This document shows positions 35,530 to 47,123 of a DNA stretch of 48,784 bases, piece after piece (within the stretch, counting starts at the first letter, position 1; every line of letters starts with the position of its first letter). The stretch is taken from positions 1 through 48,784 of the forward strand of contig CAYYPK010000047.1 in the NCBI GenBank assembly GCA_964473525.1, in the 5' to 3' direction. The DNA comes from GCA-2687025 sp964473525 (GTDB lineage: Bacteria; Poribacteria; WGA-4E; GCA-2687025). Under the pieces are notes generated by a model. It searched no databases, was not told where the DNA came from, and saw only the letters and a program-made list of their open reading frames with translations. The position numbers and the translations under genes are program-made.

Positions 35530-36639
35530 TTGGCACACGACGAATCCGCGCGGATTGGTCTCCAGGACGTCGCCGAAGCGCAGCAGCTCTTCGGGCAGCA
35601 GGACAGCTTCCTCCGCCTCATCGAGGATCGCTTCGACGCGCGTGTCCTGCTGCGGAGCGACCATCTCGAGGTCGTAGGCGACAAGACGGACGTTGACGCG
35701 GTAAGCGGCGTCATCGCGACTCTCCTGAATGTCATTCGGGATGGGCGTAGGATACAGCTACCCGACGTGCAGGCGGCTATACGCGAAGCTCGGTCTGCGT
35801 CGCGGGGACGTAGACCGGCAGCGGCTCCTACGCACGAGGCGCGGCCCCGGACGGTGTCGTCGGCGTCGGGTGACCGTGGGCTAAGCGTGCTTGCGGTGCA
35901 TTCCAAGGACGGGCCGATACGGCCGAAGAGCCCCGCTCAGGCCGCCTACATAGAGGCTATGCGCACCCACGACCTTTCGTTCGGAGTAGGACCCGCTGGC
36001 ACTGGCAAGACGTATCTGGCGATGGCGATGGCGGCCTCGGCCCTTAAGACAGGCGTCGTGGACCGTATACTGCTCACGCGGCCGGCCGTGGAAGCTGGCG
36101 AACGCCTCGGATTCCTGCCGGGAGACATCCAGGCAAAGGTGGACCCGTACCTGCGGCCGCTCTACGACGCGTTATACGACATGTTCCCCCATCGCACGAT
36201 TGAGCAGTACATGGAGCGCGGGATCATCGAAATCGCGCCGCTGGCGTTCATGCGAGGGCGGACGCTAAACCGCGCATTCGTGGTGTTGGACGAAGCGCAG
36301 AACGCCACGATACCGCAGATGAAGATGTTCCTGACGCGTCTGGGATTCGACTCGCGCGCTGTCGTGACGGGAGACGCCACGCAGAGCGATCTGCCTGACA
36401 GGGGTCAGTCAGGGCTGGTGGATGCGCTCCGGGTGCTGCGGAACGTCGAAGGGATCGCCTCCGTTGAGTTCTCCTCCGACGATGTCGTGCGGCACGAGCT
36501 TGTGCAACGAATCGTCGAGGCATACGAGGCGCACGGTTCAGCCGCCACGGAAGAGGATCCTCTATCCGACAGAACGGCTGATGCACGACCGGACACGGGA
36601 GCAGACGCGGACCCGGACGCCGGGCCGCGCGACGCGTAA
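35530..36639 (+). CDS. phoH: PhoH-family ATPase
   Basis: A 369-residue cytoplasmic P-loop ATPase of the PhoH/YbeZ family, linked to RNA metabolism and ribosome maturation together with YbeY. The N-terminal 80 residues form a KH-like RNA-binding part (RFDARVLLRSDHLEV). Walker A GPAGTGKT is at 154-161, and Walker B AFVVLDEAQN follows. The C-terminal SVEFSSDDVVRHELVQRIVEAYE is standard. The tail after residue 340 is acidic and low-complexity. The start is TTG 35530 with AGGAAGG upstream. pgpH follows after 45 bp and ybeY overlaps pgpH, a gene order conserved in many bacteria. Confidence 0.95.
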   Translation: MAHDESARIGLQDVAEAQQLFGQQDSFLRLIEDRFDARVLLRSDHLEVVGDKTDVDAVSGVIATLLNVIRDGRRIQLPDVQAAIREARSASRGRRPAAAPTHEARPRTVSSASGDRGLSVLAVHSKDGPIRPKSPAQAAYIEAMRTHDLSFGVGPAGTGKTYLAMAMAASALKTGVVDRILLTRPAVEAGERLGFLPGDIQAKVDPYLRPLYDALYDMFPHRTIEQYMERGIIEIAPLAFMRGRTLNRAFVVLDEAQNATIPQMKMFLTRLGFDSRAVVTGDATQSDLPDRGQSGLVDALRVLRNVEGIASVEFSSDDVVRHELVQRIVEAYEAHGSAATEEDPLSDRTADARPDTGADADPDAGPRDA

Positions 36640-36684
36640 GCACACCTACCGAGGAGGCGTGGCGAGCGCCCCGAGGAGGCATGA

Positions 36685-38964
36685 ATGCGGGCGCTACTAC
36701 GCTGGGGACGCGGGAGCAAACGACGGGAACGCGTCGCGCGCGTCGTCGCGCCTTCCTCCGGCCTGCGCATCGCTCAGTTCCTGCCTAACCGCGACAACCG
36801 GCACTGGTGGATCGGCGGCATCGTCGTCGCGATTCTCCTCGCGCGGGTCAGCCTTCCCTACCATCAGCGCGTCGTCGATGTCGCTGAGACGGAGCGGCAG
36901 AGACGCGTCGCGCGCAACAACACGGCTCCCATCTACGCTTTGGACGCGCGCGGGCTTTCGTACGCGGATTCCGTCTTCGACCGCATTGAGGATGTCCTTG
37001 CGACGCCCGGGCTGACCCTCGACGAACGCATGCGCGCCATCGACAGTTTCCCGCTCGCCCGGCACTACCTCCGTGGCGTCGAACTCTCTGCCCTGTTCCA
37101 GTACGAACGCATCCTCCCACCGGTTCGCGAGCACACGCTAGCGATCCTCGAGCAGGTGCTTAGGCGCGGCGTCGTGTTGGGTGGATACGGCGAAGGGACG
37201 CTCCGCGGGGAACTCGCCGGCTACTTCGATCCCAAATACACGACGGCGTGGGAAAACGTCGACGAGATGCGCATCTATGTGCAGACCCACGAGCGGCACA
37301 TGAGCATCGACGAGACCCTGACGATGGAGGCGGCGGTCCTCGAGATCGAGCGATACGTGCGAACTCTCCCGCCGAACGTGAACCTAACCGCTCGTCAGGA
37401 GCAGATCGTCGCGCAACTCGTTCTGGTGCTGGCGAACCCGTTCGTCACGCCGAACCTCGTTTACAACGAAGAGGCAACCACGGACGCGAGGGAGGCGAAT
37501 GCCGCCACCGTCCGCACGATGTATCGTGAGCGCAAGGGAACGCACCCCGCCGTTTACATGGGCACGTTCTGCATCGTCGCGCTGATGATGGTGCTGGCGG
37601 GCATGTTCCTGTGGTCGCAGACCGCCTCTGACCGGCGTTCGCCCCGGCAGTTGGCCGCGTTTGCGCTTATGATCACCGTCGCCCTCACGCTGCTACGCGT
37701 TGTCACGTGGGCGATGCGGCACCCGAACCTGGCGTGGTCCTCCTGGGTCGACTTCCCGATCCTCCTCATTCCCGTCGCCACCACGGCGGCGCTGTCGAGC
37801 ATTCTACTCGGCGTGCAGTTCGGGATCGTGTCGACGGTGTTCCTCACCGTCGTCGCGGGGCTCATGGCCGGAGCATCCTCCGCGGCGGGGGTTCCCCAAT
37901 TCCTAACGCTGCTCGCGGCGGGGTTCCTCACGACGCACGTGATGATGGGCGTGCACCGTCGCCGCGACCTCGCGTTCGCCGGCCTCTATACGAGCGTTGT
38001 GGCGACGCTCATCGTGTTCGGCGCGACGCTGACGCAGTCGGGCGTGTCGAACTGGGAGATGTTGCGAGTTGTCGCATGGGCGTTCGGGTCGGGTCTGCTC
38101 GTCACCGCGATCGTGCCTGGAGTGCTACCACCCTTCGAGTATGTGGCCGGCACGGCGTCGGACTTGGAGCTGCTTGACCTTTCCGATCTGAACCACCCGC
38201 TGCTGCAGCAGATGCAGAAGGTTGCGCCCGGCACGTTCAACCACAGCCTCAACGTCAGCCGACTTGCGGAGTCAGCTTCCGAAGTGGTGGGCGCGAACGC
38301 GCTGCTGGCGCGTGTGGGAGCGTACTACCACGACATTGGCAAGATGTCGTCGCCGCAGTATTTCATCGAGAATCAGGAAGGCGGCCCCAACCCGCACGAC
38401 CGCCTGACGCCTACAATGAGCGTGCGCGTCCTCGTCGCACACGTGAAGGACGGCGTGGAGCTCGCGCGCGAGCATTCGCTGCCAGGCGCCATCATCGACC
38501 TGATAGAGCAACATCACGGGGCGTCTCTCATTCGCCCGTTCTATAGCAAGGCTGTCGATCAGGGCGACCCGGCGTCCGAGCCCGACTTCCGGTACCCAGG
38601 GCCGAAGCCTCAGACGAAGGTTGCCGCCATCATGATGCTGGCGGACTCCATTGAGGCGGCCGCCAACGCGCGGTTCAAGAAGACATCCGGCCTCGGCAGG
38701 CGAGAGTGTGACCAACTCGTCATAGACATCGTGAGCAACTACGTCCTCGACAATCAGTTGGATGAGTGCGACCTGACGCTCAACGACCTGCGCCTCGTGT
38801 CGGAGAGGTTCGAACGGTCACTGCTGGCGATGTACCACTCGCGTATCGACTACCCGGAGCCAAAGGCGGCGACCGCGACCGACGAGACGGAACTGGACAG
38901 CGCCCTCGAGGCGGCCGACGAGCCCGACGAGCCCGTCGCGGTGAAGAACGGGTCGCATGTCTGA
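36685..38964 (+). CDS. pgpH: 7TM-HD domain protein, c-di-AMP phosphodiesterase PgpH type
   Basis: A 759-residue inner-membrane enzyme. One span near residues 30-52 precedes a large extracytoplasmic 7TMR-HDED domain (about 55-290). Seven transmembrane helices follow (about 295-480). The cytoplasmic HD phosphohydrolase domain contains FNHSLNVS, YYHDIGKM (H549, D550) and LIEQHHG, the metal-binding residues of PgpH, which degrades cyclic di-AMP. The acidic tail is unusual but harmless. GAGGAGG lies 8 nt before ATG 36685. Its stop lies inside the start of ybeY, so the two are translationally coupled. No diadenylate cyclase gene is seen in this window. Confidence 0.94.
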   Translation: MRALLRWGRGSKRRERVARVVAPSSGLRIAQFLPNRDNRHWWIGGIVVAILLARVSLPYHQRVVDVAETERQRRVARNNTAPIYALDARGLSYADSVFDRIEDVLATPGLTLDERMRAIDSFPLARHYLRGVELSALFQYERILPPVREHTLAILEQVLRRGVVLGGYGEGTLRGELAGYFDPKYTTAWENVDEMRIYVQTHERHMSIDETLTMEAAVLEIERYVRTLPPNVNLTARQEQIVAQLVLVLANPFVTPNLVYNEEATTDAREANAATVRTMYRERKGTHPAVYMGTFCIVALMMVLAGMFLWSQTASDRRSPRQLAAFALMITVALTLLRVVTWAMRHPNLAWSSWVDFPILLIPVATTAALSSILLGVQFGIVSTVFLTVVAGLMAGASSAAGVPQFLTLLAAGFLTTHVMMGVHRRRDLAFAGLYTSVVATLIVFGATLTQSGVSNWEMLRVVAWAFGSGLLVTAIVPGVLPPFEYVAGTASDLELLDLSDLNHPLLQQMQKVAPGTFNHSLNVSRLAESASEVVGANALLARVGAYYHDIGKMSSPQYFIENQEGGPNPHDRLTPTMSVRVLVAHVKDGVELAREHSLPGAIIDLIEQHHGASLIRPFYSKAVDQGDPASEPDFRYPGPKPQTKVAAIMMLADSIEAAANARFKKTSGLGRRECDQLVIDIVSNYVLDNQLDECDLTLNDLRLVSERFERSLLAMYHSRIDYPEPKAATATDETELDSALEAADEPDEPVAVKNGSHV

Positions 38965-39427
38965 CCCGGACGGCCGTGTGGAGGCCCTCGTGCGATGCGG
39001 GATTGAGGCCGCCCTACGACATGAGGGCGCGATGGCTACGGGCGTGGAGGTAGGCGTTCTCGTAACCGACGACGCAGGTATCCGTAACCTCAACAGAGAC
39101 TACCGCGGCATCGACATCGCAACGGACGTCCTGGCGTTCGCCATGCGAGAGGGTGTCGACGGGGGTCTCAACCCGGACGTGCTCGGTGATGTGGTGATCT
39201 CCTTGGAGACGGCGCGGCGCCAGGCCGAAGAACGCGGCCACGGGCTAGCCGACGAGATAGGGCTTCTCGCTGTGCATGCTGCGTTGCACCTGCTGGGATA
39301 CGACCACCAGGAGGACGACGAAGGCGACGCCATGGAAGCGCGGCAGGTGGAGATTCTGAGCACGCTGTTGATTTCCGCCGACTGGATCGAACTCGCTATA
39401 GGCGTCGGAGCCGCAAGCGGGACGTAG
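38957..39427 (+). CDS. ybeY: Endoribonuclease YbeY
   Basis: A 156-residue zinc-dependent endoribonuclease needed for 16S rRNA 3'-end maturation and ribosome quality control. The zinc motif H-x3-H-x5-H is seen in HAALHLLGYDH, and the typical RGIDIATDVLAFAM and GDVVISLETARRQA segments precede it. ATG 38957 overlaps the end of pgpH by 8 bases. The C-terminal 20 residues after LSTLLIS extend slightly past the usual family end. PhoH and YbeY are known to act together in ribosome maturation, which fits the order here. Confidence 0.96.
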   Translation: MSDPDGRVEALVRCGIEAALRHEGAMATGVEVGVLVTDDAGIRNLNRDYRGIDIATDVLAFAMREGVDGGLNPDVLGDVVISLETARRQAEERGHGLADEIGLLAVHAALHLLGYDHQEDDEGDAMEARQVEILSTLLISADWIELAIGVGAASGT

Positions 39428-39532
39428 TGGCGGAGGACACGCCGCGCGATGTACTAGGTAGGAAAGCCAGCTTTCCCCAAGAACGACCGAACCTAAGCCG
39501 CGTAGAGCAGTTGTAGTTATCACGGCACATAG

Positions 39533-40270
39533 ATGGAACTCGGACGCCAGATGGACACGCCACGGTTGAGGACCACGCTAAGACGGTATTTCACGACGGG
39601 ACTGATCTCTCTGCTCCCGACGGTGGCCGTTGTGTACATCCTGCTCTTCGTCGTCGGGAAGCTGAAGCGCGCCACGGACTGGCTCATCGACCACCTCGAG
39701 ATGGACCTCGGGCCGTGGACTGACTTCGCGTTCCCCGTGGTGTTCTTCTTCCTCAGCCTGTCGATGGTCATCGTCGTTGGCGTTATCTCCACGACCCTCG
39801 TCGGCCGAGGCGCGTCGAGGGTGTGGCAGCAGATAATCCGGCGCATTCCGATTCTGCGTGGCGTGTATGGCGCCGTGCATCAGATCAGCACGGCTCTGAC
39901 GCTACGCAAGAAGCATGTGTTCAAGGGTGTGGTGCTCGTGCAATACCCGCAGACGGGACTGCGGCAGATCGGATTCGTGACGGACACGGGCATCAAGGAT
40001 CTCGAGAAGGACGAGGAGTTGATCTCCATCTTCCTGCCGTCGACTCCGAACCCCACGACGGGCTTCCTGTTCCTGACGACGCCGGACCACGTCACGTATC
40101 TGGACATCAGCGCGGAGGAAGCGCTCAAGATGATCCTGTCCGGCGGGTTCCTGAACCCGACGCACACGCGCTATCCGAACACCGCGCGCGTGCCTAGTGG
40201 ACGCCGCGCGACGGACACCGAGCCGACGGAACTCGCCCCAAAGGGTGAGCCTTCGACGGACACGCCCTGA
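39533..40270 (+). CDS. DUF502-family membrane protein
   Basis: A 245-residue protein with two transmembrane segments (about 22-43 and 65-90) and a soluble cytoplasmic domain. TTGLISLLPTVAVVYIL, IPILRGVYGAVHQ and PNPTTGFLFLTTPDHVTYLDIS are all hallmarks of DUF502 (PF04367). The function of this family is not established. The tail after residue 215 is Pro/Thr-rich and not conserved. ATG 39533 lacks a strong ribosome-binding site; ATG 39551 is an alternative. It lies 105 bp after ybeY on the same strand. Confidence 0.9.
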   Translation: MELGRQMDTPRLRTTLRRYFTTGLISLLPTVAVVYILLFVVGKLKRATDWLIDHLEMDLGPWTDFAFPVVFFFLSLSMVIVVGVISTTLVGRGASRVWQQIIRRIPILRGVYGAVHQISTALTLRKKHVFKGVVLVQYPQTGLRQIGFVTDTGIKDLEKDEELISIFLPSTPNPTTGFLFLTTPDHVTYLDISAEEALKMILSGGFLNPTHTRYPNTARVPSGRRATDTEPTELAPKGEPSTDTP

Positions 40271-40290
40271 CCCGACCCTATACGGACGCC

Positions 40291-40629
40291 ATGCGCTTCC
40301 TCGACCTATCGCCTGTTGGCGACCCCAAGTTCTACGTCGTCGTGCTGCTTGCCCTGGGGCTGTTCGCGACGCTATCCGCGCGTAGCTCCGCGCCGACCAT
40401 CCGGCCCAAGGTGATCCGAGGCTGGATCGCGTGGATCGGTTGCGCAGCAGCGCTGTTCGGAGCGGACTACGCCGCCTTCCGTCTGGACGCGCCAGACACC
40501 CTGTACGCGGCGACAGTCGCGCCTGGGATACTCGCTCTGTGCGTCTCGGCGATGTACATGACGCGGAAGTGGAGGACAGAGCCGCAGCAGGAGTCATCCG
40601 CGGGATCGCCGCAAGAGCCGGACGAATAG
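40291..40629 (+). CDS. Small three-span membrane protein
   Basis: A 112-residue protein of no recognised family. Three hydrophobic segments are visible (about 16-32, 45-62 and 72-89), followed by a charged Gln/Glu/Ser-rich tail that should be cytoplasmic. It starts 20 bases after the DUF502 gene and is probably cotranscribed with it. The ribosome-binding site is weak. The coding bias matches that of the neighbours, which supports a real gene. Confidence 0.65.
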   Translation: MRFLDLSPVGDPKFYVVVLLALGLFATLSARSSAPTIRPKVIRGWIAWIGCAAALFGADYAAFRLDAPDTLYAATVAPGILALCVSAMYMTRKWRTEPQQESSAGSPQEPDE

Positions 40630-40717
40630 GGGAGTCACACCCGTTGCTGGCGTGCGCCACGGTACGTCCACAGTTCGTGATACCTGGGCGACCGGAATAG
40701 CTCGATTCGACAGGATG

Positions 40718-40741
40718 CCTTCCCCCTTACCAGGGGGAAGG
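40718..40741. repeat. Palindromic REP-like element between convergent genes
   Basis: Perfect 9-base arms CCTTCCCCC and GGGGGAAGG enclose TTACCA, followed by a TGAGGATGGGGG segment. This form resembles short dispersed intergenic palindromes of many uncultured bacteria. It lies between the convergent small membrane protein and M30-peptidase genes, where it can also act as a bidirectional terminator. No second copy was noticed in this window. Confidence 0.7.
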
Positions 40742-40789
40742 TGAGGATGGGGGTTCTGGGCATTCACGCATCAGAAGGGCGAGGCAGCA

Positions 40790-42571
40790 TCAGTCCGCGA
40801 GCTGAATGGTCCCCTCACCCACGACCTGGTCGAAGTGGGTCAGCGTCCAGGACCACTCTCGTTGCGGGACGGCCTCGTCAGGCACGCGCAGGGACACGCC
40901 AAACGCATTGCCTCCGTCCGCGCTCCTCATGACACCCTTGAGCGTCACCCCTTGCGACTCGATAGTTCCTGTCACATTGCCCGCCTCAACGGGGACGCTC
41001 GCAAGGGCGACCAACTCAATGTAGTCGCGCTGGAGTGGGTTGCGGAAGCCGAAGACCTGGAACGTCACCGGCGCGCCAAGCCTCACCGAGTATTCGTAGT
41101 CCGCCTGTTCGCTACCCCCGCTGGGGTTGAACGCCACGGACAGCAGGACGCGCGTGGCGTCCGCTCCAAACTCCTCGAATGCGTCCGTGAAGCGCGCCTG
41201 TAGCGGGGCCTGCGAGACGTCCTGCACGTCGATCAGTTGGGTGCTGCGGAACAGGAGCGCCCGCACGTCGAAGGCGTCCCGCCATCGGTCGGGCGCCGTA
41301 AGGTCCACCTGCAACGCAAGAGGATCGCCAGGGGGCGACCGGAACTCCAGGGTTTGCGCGGCCCAACTGCTGAGCGTGGATCTGCGCTGCGACACGGGGT
41401 ACGCAAGGTGCGGACGGGGTACAACCGTGACTCGCGCGTTCCGTATGCCGTAGCGGCCGCCGTCGAGCGTATCGTCATCAGCCGCGACGGCGACACGCCA
41501 GTCCGAGAAGACATGCTCGATGGGATCGCTGAACCCCGCGACGTTGAGGGCGGTCTCCACGCCAGTCACGCCGTGCTGAGGGCTCTGCACGATCCTCCTC
41601 AGCGTGTCCAGACCCCCATACTGCTCGTAGAGATAGAGCATCCAGAGGTACGCCGAGCCGTAGTACGGTAGCGCGCTGCCGACGCCGTTCGGCCAGTCTA
41701 CCAGCGACACGGACGATTCCAGTTCGAACTGTCGGACGTGGGAAGTTGGAGAGTACCCGCAGAGGAACATCGCGAATTCCGCGGCGCCCTCGTTCACCCA
41801 CGTCTCCTCCCCGGGGTCGAAGCCGAAGTGGATGAGGTGCTGGAACTCGTGCGCCAGGATGCCCATACCCGCGCTCGTCGACACGTCCAGCGGGTCGACG
41901 TCCACGTAGACCATCTCCGTCTCGTTGCTCTGGAAGGTCACGCCCCAACGTGGATCGCGGACGTTGCCCACCTGCTGGTTCACGGACGTGAAGTAGCCCG
42001 CCACGAACGAGCCCTGCGGCGGCTGGAAGTTGTCGCGGATATCGAGCAAGAGAAGAAACACGCGCGGGTCGTTATCGATGTCCGGAGGCGGCCCGAAGGC
42101 ATCGACCTCAATCTGATAGATGCCACGCGATGGGTCACCCGGGGTGTCGCTCTCGAAGGCGCGCAACACGCGATCCACCTTGTTCTGGTTCACGCGGTCG
42201 TTCCACGCGTCGTCTTCGACGTAGACGTAGCAGAAATCGCCGACGCCGCGTAGCGTAGCGGCGGATACATACTGCTTGCTGGTCGTGAAATCGAAGGCGA
42301 AGAAGTTGCGCCTGTGACCTACGTTGAATTTGGGAGCCACGTTCTGCGCGGGGGCTCTCGGCGCGCGGGTCATCGTCCCCGTGTAGGGGAACAGTCGCGC
42401 GAGCGTCGGTGTGCCATCGACCCAGCGGGGCGTGCCTGGCTCCTCCGGGACGACGGTCAGCGGTTGCGCGATTGCGTACGTCGCGGCCAGCAGACACACG
42501 AGGACGGTCAGTGACGCGGTCCCTACGGTATACCGGCGGGCGGGTGGTTGTGGTCGGGCTGGGGTAATCAC
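40790..42571 (-). CDS. Secreted M30-like zinc metallopeptidase
   Basis: A 593-residue exported protein with a signal sequence ending near YAIAQ (residue 36). The zinc-peptidase motif HEFQH (241-245) is followed by WVNEGAAEF, whose E261 is the third ligand, an arrangement like hyicolysin (M30) gluzincins. Downstream beta-rich domains with no repeats follow. An N-terminal segment with DIDNDPRVFLLLLDI is typical of these proteins. The GTG start overlaps the stop of the TPR gene by 4 bases (GTGA), so translation is coupled. It ends facing a REP-like hairpin. Extracellular or periplasmic proteolysis is predicted; the target is unknown. Confidence 0.88.
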   Translation of the reverse strand: MITPARPQPPARRYTVGTASLTVLVCLLAATYAIAQPLTVVPEEPGTPRWVDGTPTLARLFPYTGTMTRAPRAPAQNVAPKFNVGHRRNFFAFDFTTSKQYVSAATLRGVGDFCYVYVEDDAWNDRVNQNKVDRVLRAFESDTPGDPSRGIYQIEVDAFGPPPDIDNDPRVFLLLLDIRDNFQPPQGSFVAGYFTSVNQQVGNVRDPRWGVTFQSNETEMVYVDVDPLDVSTSAGMGILAHEFQHLIHFGFDPGEETWVNEGAAEFAMFLCGYSPTSHVRQFELESSVSLVDWPNGVGSALPYYGSAYLWMLYLYEQYGGLDTLRRIVQSPQHGVTGVETALNVAGFSDPIEHVFSDWRVAVAADDDTLDGGRYGIRNARVTVVPRPHLAYPVSQRRSTLSSWAAQTLEFRSPPGDPLALQVDLTAPDRWRDAFDVRALLFRSTQLIDVQDVSQAPLQARFTDAFEEFGADATRVLLSVAFNPSGGSEQADYEYSVRLGAPVTFQVFGFRNPLQRDYIELVALASVPVEAGNVTGTIESQGVTLKGVMRSADGGNAFGVSLRVPDEAVPQREWSWTLTHFDQVVGEGTIQLAD

Positions 42572-44203
42572 TCGGCGCCAGCGCTGGCCGCGGCTACTTC
42601 ACGGACCTTCCTCTGGATACCGTCGTTTTCCGGTTCCAGTTCGAGAGCCTGACGCCACGACGCGATTGCTTCGTCCTCGTGCCCGGCCTCCACGTAGGCG
42701 TCGCCCAGATGGTCCAGGATTTCGACGTTTGCCGGGTCGTGTGTTGCGGCGCGCACTAAGAGTGTGATCGCCTCTGCGTATCGTCCCTGCTTGAAGCGCA
42801 CCCACCCGAGGCTGTCCAGGTAGGCCGGGTTTGAGGGTTCCGCCTCCAGGGCGGCCATCACGAGCTGTTCCGCTTCGTCGAGCCGTTCGCCGTTCTGTGC
42901 GTAGAGGTACCCGAGCGTGTTTTGCGCGCGGTGGTCCGACGGGTCCATCGTGAGGATGCGGTTAAGCGTGTTCGCCGCGAGGCTGGAGTCGCCCATCTGG
43001 TCGTATGTCATGGAGAGCCAGTAGAGCGCGTCGCGGTGATCCTCTCGGATCGCGAGCGCGGCCGTCAGCGCCTGCAAGGCGTCCTCATGTTGCTCCCGGA
43101 CGAGATATAGGCTGCCGAGGATGCTGTACGCCTCGACCTTGGCTCCGTTGTCCTTCGACGTCGTGAGCACCTTGTGGCTTTCCGCGATAGCTTCGTCGTA
43201 CCGATCCGCATTCGCGTGCAGCCTCGCCAGAAGGATGCGGATGCTGTCCTGGTCGTCGTCGGAGGTCTCCAGCATGCGGTTGTACGCTACGATCGCGTCG
43301 TCAAACCTCTCGAGCTCGACATAGAGGCTACCCAACTCGCCCAGGAACCCGGGCGTGGGCCGCAGCTTGACGAGCACTTCGTACTCGTGCGCCGCCTTGT
43401 CGAGGGCTCCGAGCTGCTTGTGCAGGTCCGCCAGCGATTGCCGCGCCTGCACGTAGTTGGCGTCGATCTGGGCGGCTCGCTCGTACTGCTCAATGGCCTG
43501 CGCGACCTCGCCGTTCAGTTGGTATGCCTGGCCCAACCGCAGCCGGTTCGATGGGTCCAGAGGTCGTAGGCTCACGAGCGCGTTGTACGCCTCAATGGCG
43601 CTGCTGAAGTCCCGCATCTCGCGCGAAAGGTTGCCGAGGTAGTAGTGCGCGTTGATGTGCGTCGGGTCGGCTTCTATCGCGTCTCGGAAGTGGCCGGCGG
43701 CTTTGCGGAGTTGGAGGTTGGACCGATTCGAGCGGCCGATCAGGTATTCCCGCTTGCCGAGGGTAAGGTGGGCATCGGCGTGCGTGGGGTCGAGATCGAT
43801 CGCCTTGCGGCTGTCTTTCTCCGACCGCGCGGGGTCTTGCATGGACAGGGCGAGCTCGCCCGACCGCGCGTAAATCGCGGGCGACTCCAACGACCCGATC
43901 GCCTTGTCGAGTTCTTCACGCGCTTCTGGGAGGCGGCCGCTGTGCTGCTCGTACGCGGACATGAGCAGATGCGTGTAGGCGACCTTCTCTCGGGCAAGGT
44001 CCGGGAGCAGGGGCTCGTACACGATGGCGGCGGCGTCCAAGTCGTGGGGCGCGACCACTTCGCCCAGCGCGCCGTGCGACCCGGCGGCCCCGACCGCCAT
44101 CGCCCCGGATAGAGCAACGGCAGCAATGCCATGTGCGGCGCAACGTGCGACGGTGCGAGCAGTGCTAGGGGCGCGCCGGCAGATACCCAGGCTAGGACGC
44201 TTC

Positions 44204-46774
<2,571 letters not shown>

Positions 46775-47016
46775 CGCTGTATCAGTCCTCTCACGGTGCT
46801 TCCTGTCGAGATGCCAGCCCTAATGATAGCCTAAAGTGGCTCTATAGGCGGGGTTGGCGGCGACGGACGGGAATCCGCAGACGCGCTACGGCCGGTACTA
46901 CTTACTGGTAACGAATGGGTACGGAGGGAGATTTCAGCAAGCCGTCACTGCGCGCGCCGGGTGAGGGCGCCGCTGGGCGGTTGGCCGCGATCTCTCGTGG
47001 CTCGGCCAACGCCTCG
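46775..47016. other. Intergenic region upstream of gyrA
   Basis: This stretch holds the gyrA leader and presumably its promoter. A TATCAT box on the minus strand (near 46825) is the best -10 candidate, but no -35 element fits at 17 bases. No gene is recognised. A dispersed-repeat-like element begins at 47017. Confidence 0.4.
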
Positions 47017-47113
47017 CCTGTCGCCCTGAGGAGCCGAAGGAAACGAGGGTTCCGGGGCGCCACGGACGCCGTGTTGCGCACCGGGAGATGCTTCGCTGCC
47101 GCTCAGCATGACA
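47017..47113. repeat. Dispersed intergenic repeat of the TGTCATnCTGAGCG type
   Basis: About 97 bases carry inexact terminal inverted repeats: TGTCGCCCTGAG at the left and, on the opposite strand, TGTCATGCTGAGCGGC at the right. This matches the widely dispersed repeat of many environmental bacteria whose spurious translation contains a CHPERSEG-like string; here it gives CHAERQRS. It lies just past the end of the NB-ARC/TPR gene. It looks like a non-autonomous MITE-type element. Confidence 0.6.
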
Positions 47114-47123
47114 GTGCTGGCGG

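Noticed and set aside
35163..35906. 247-codon minus-strand frame reaching into phoH
   Set aside because: It overlaps phoH coding sequence antisense, and the part in the intergenic region is Arg/Ala/Pro-rich with no ribosome-binding site.
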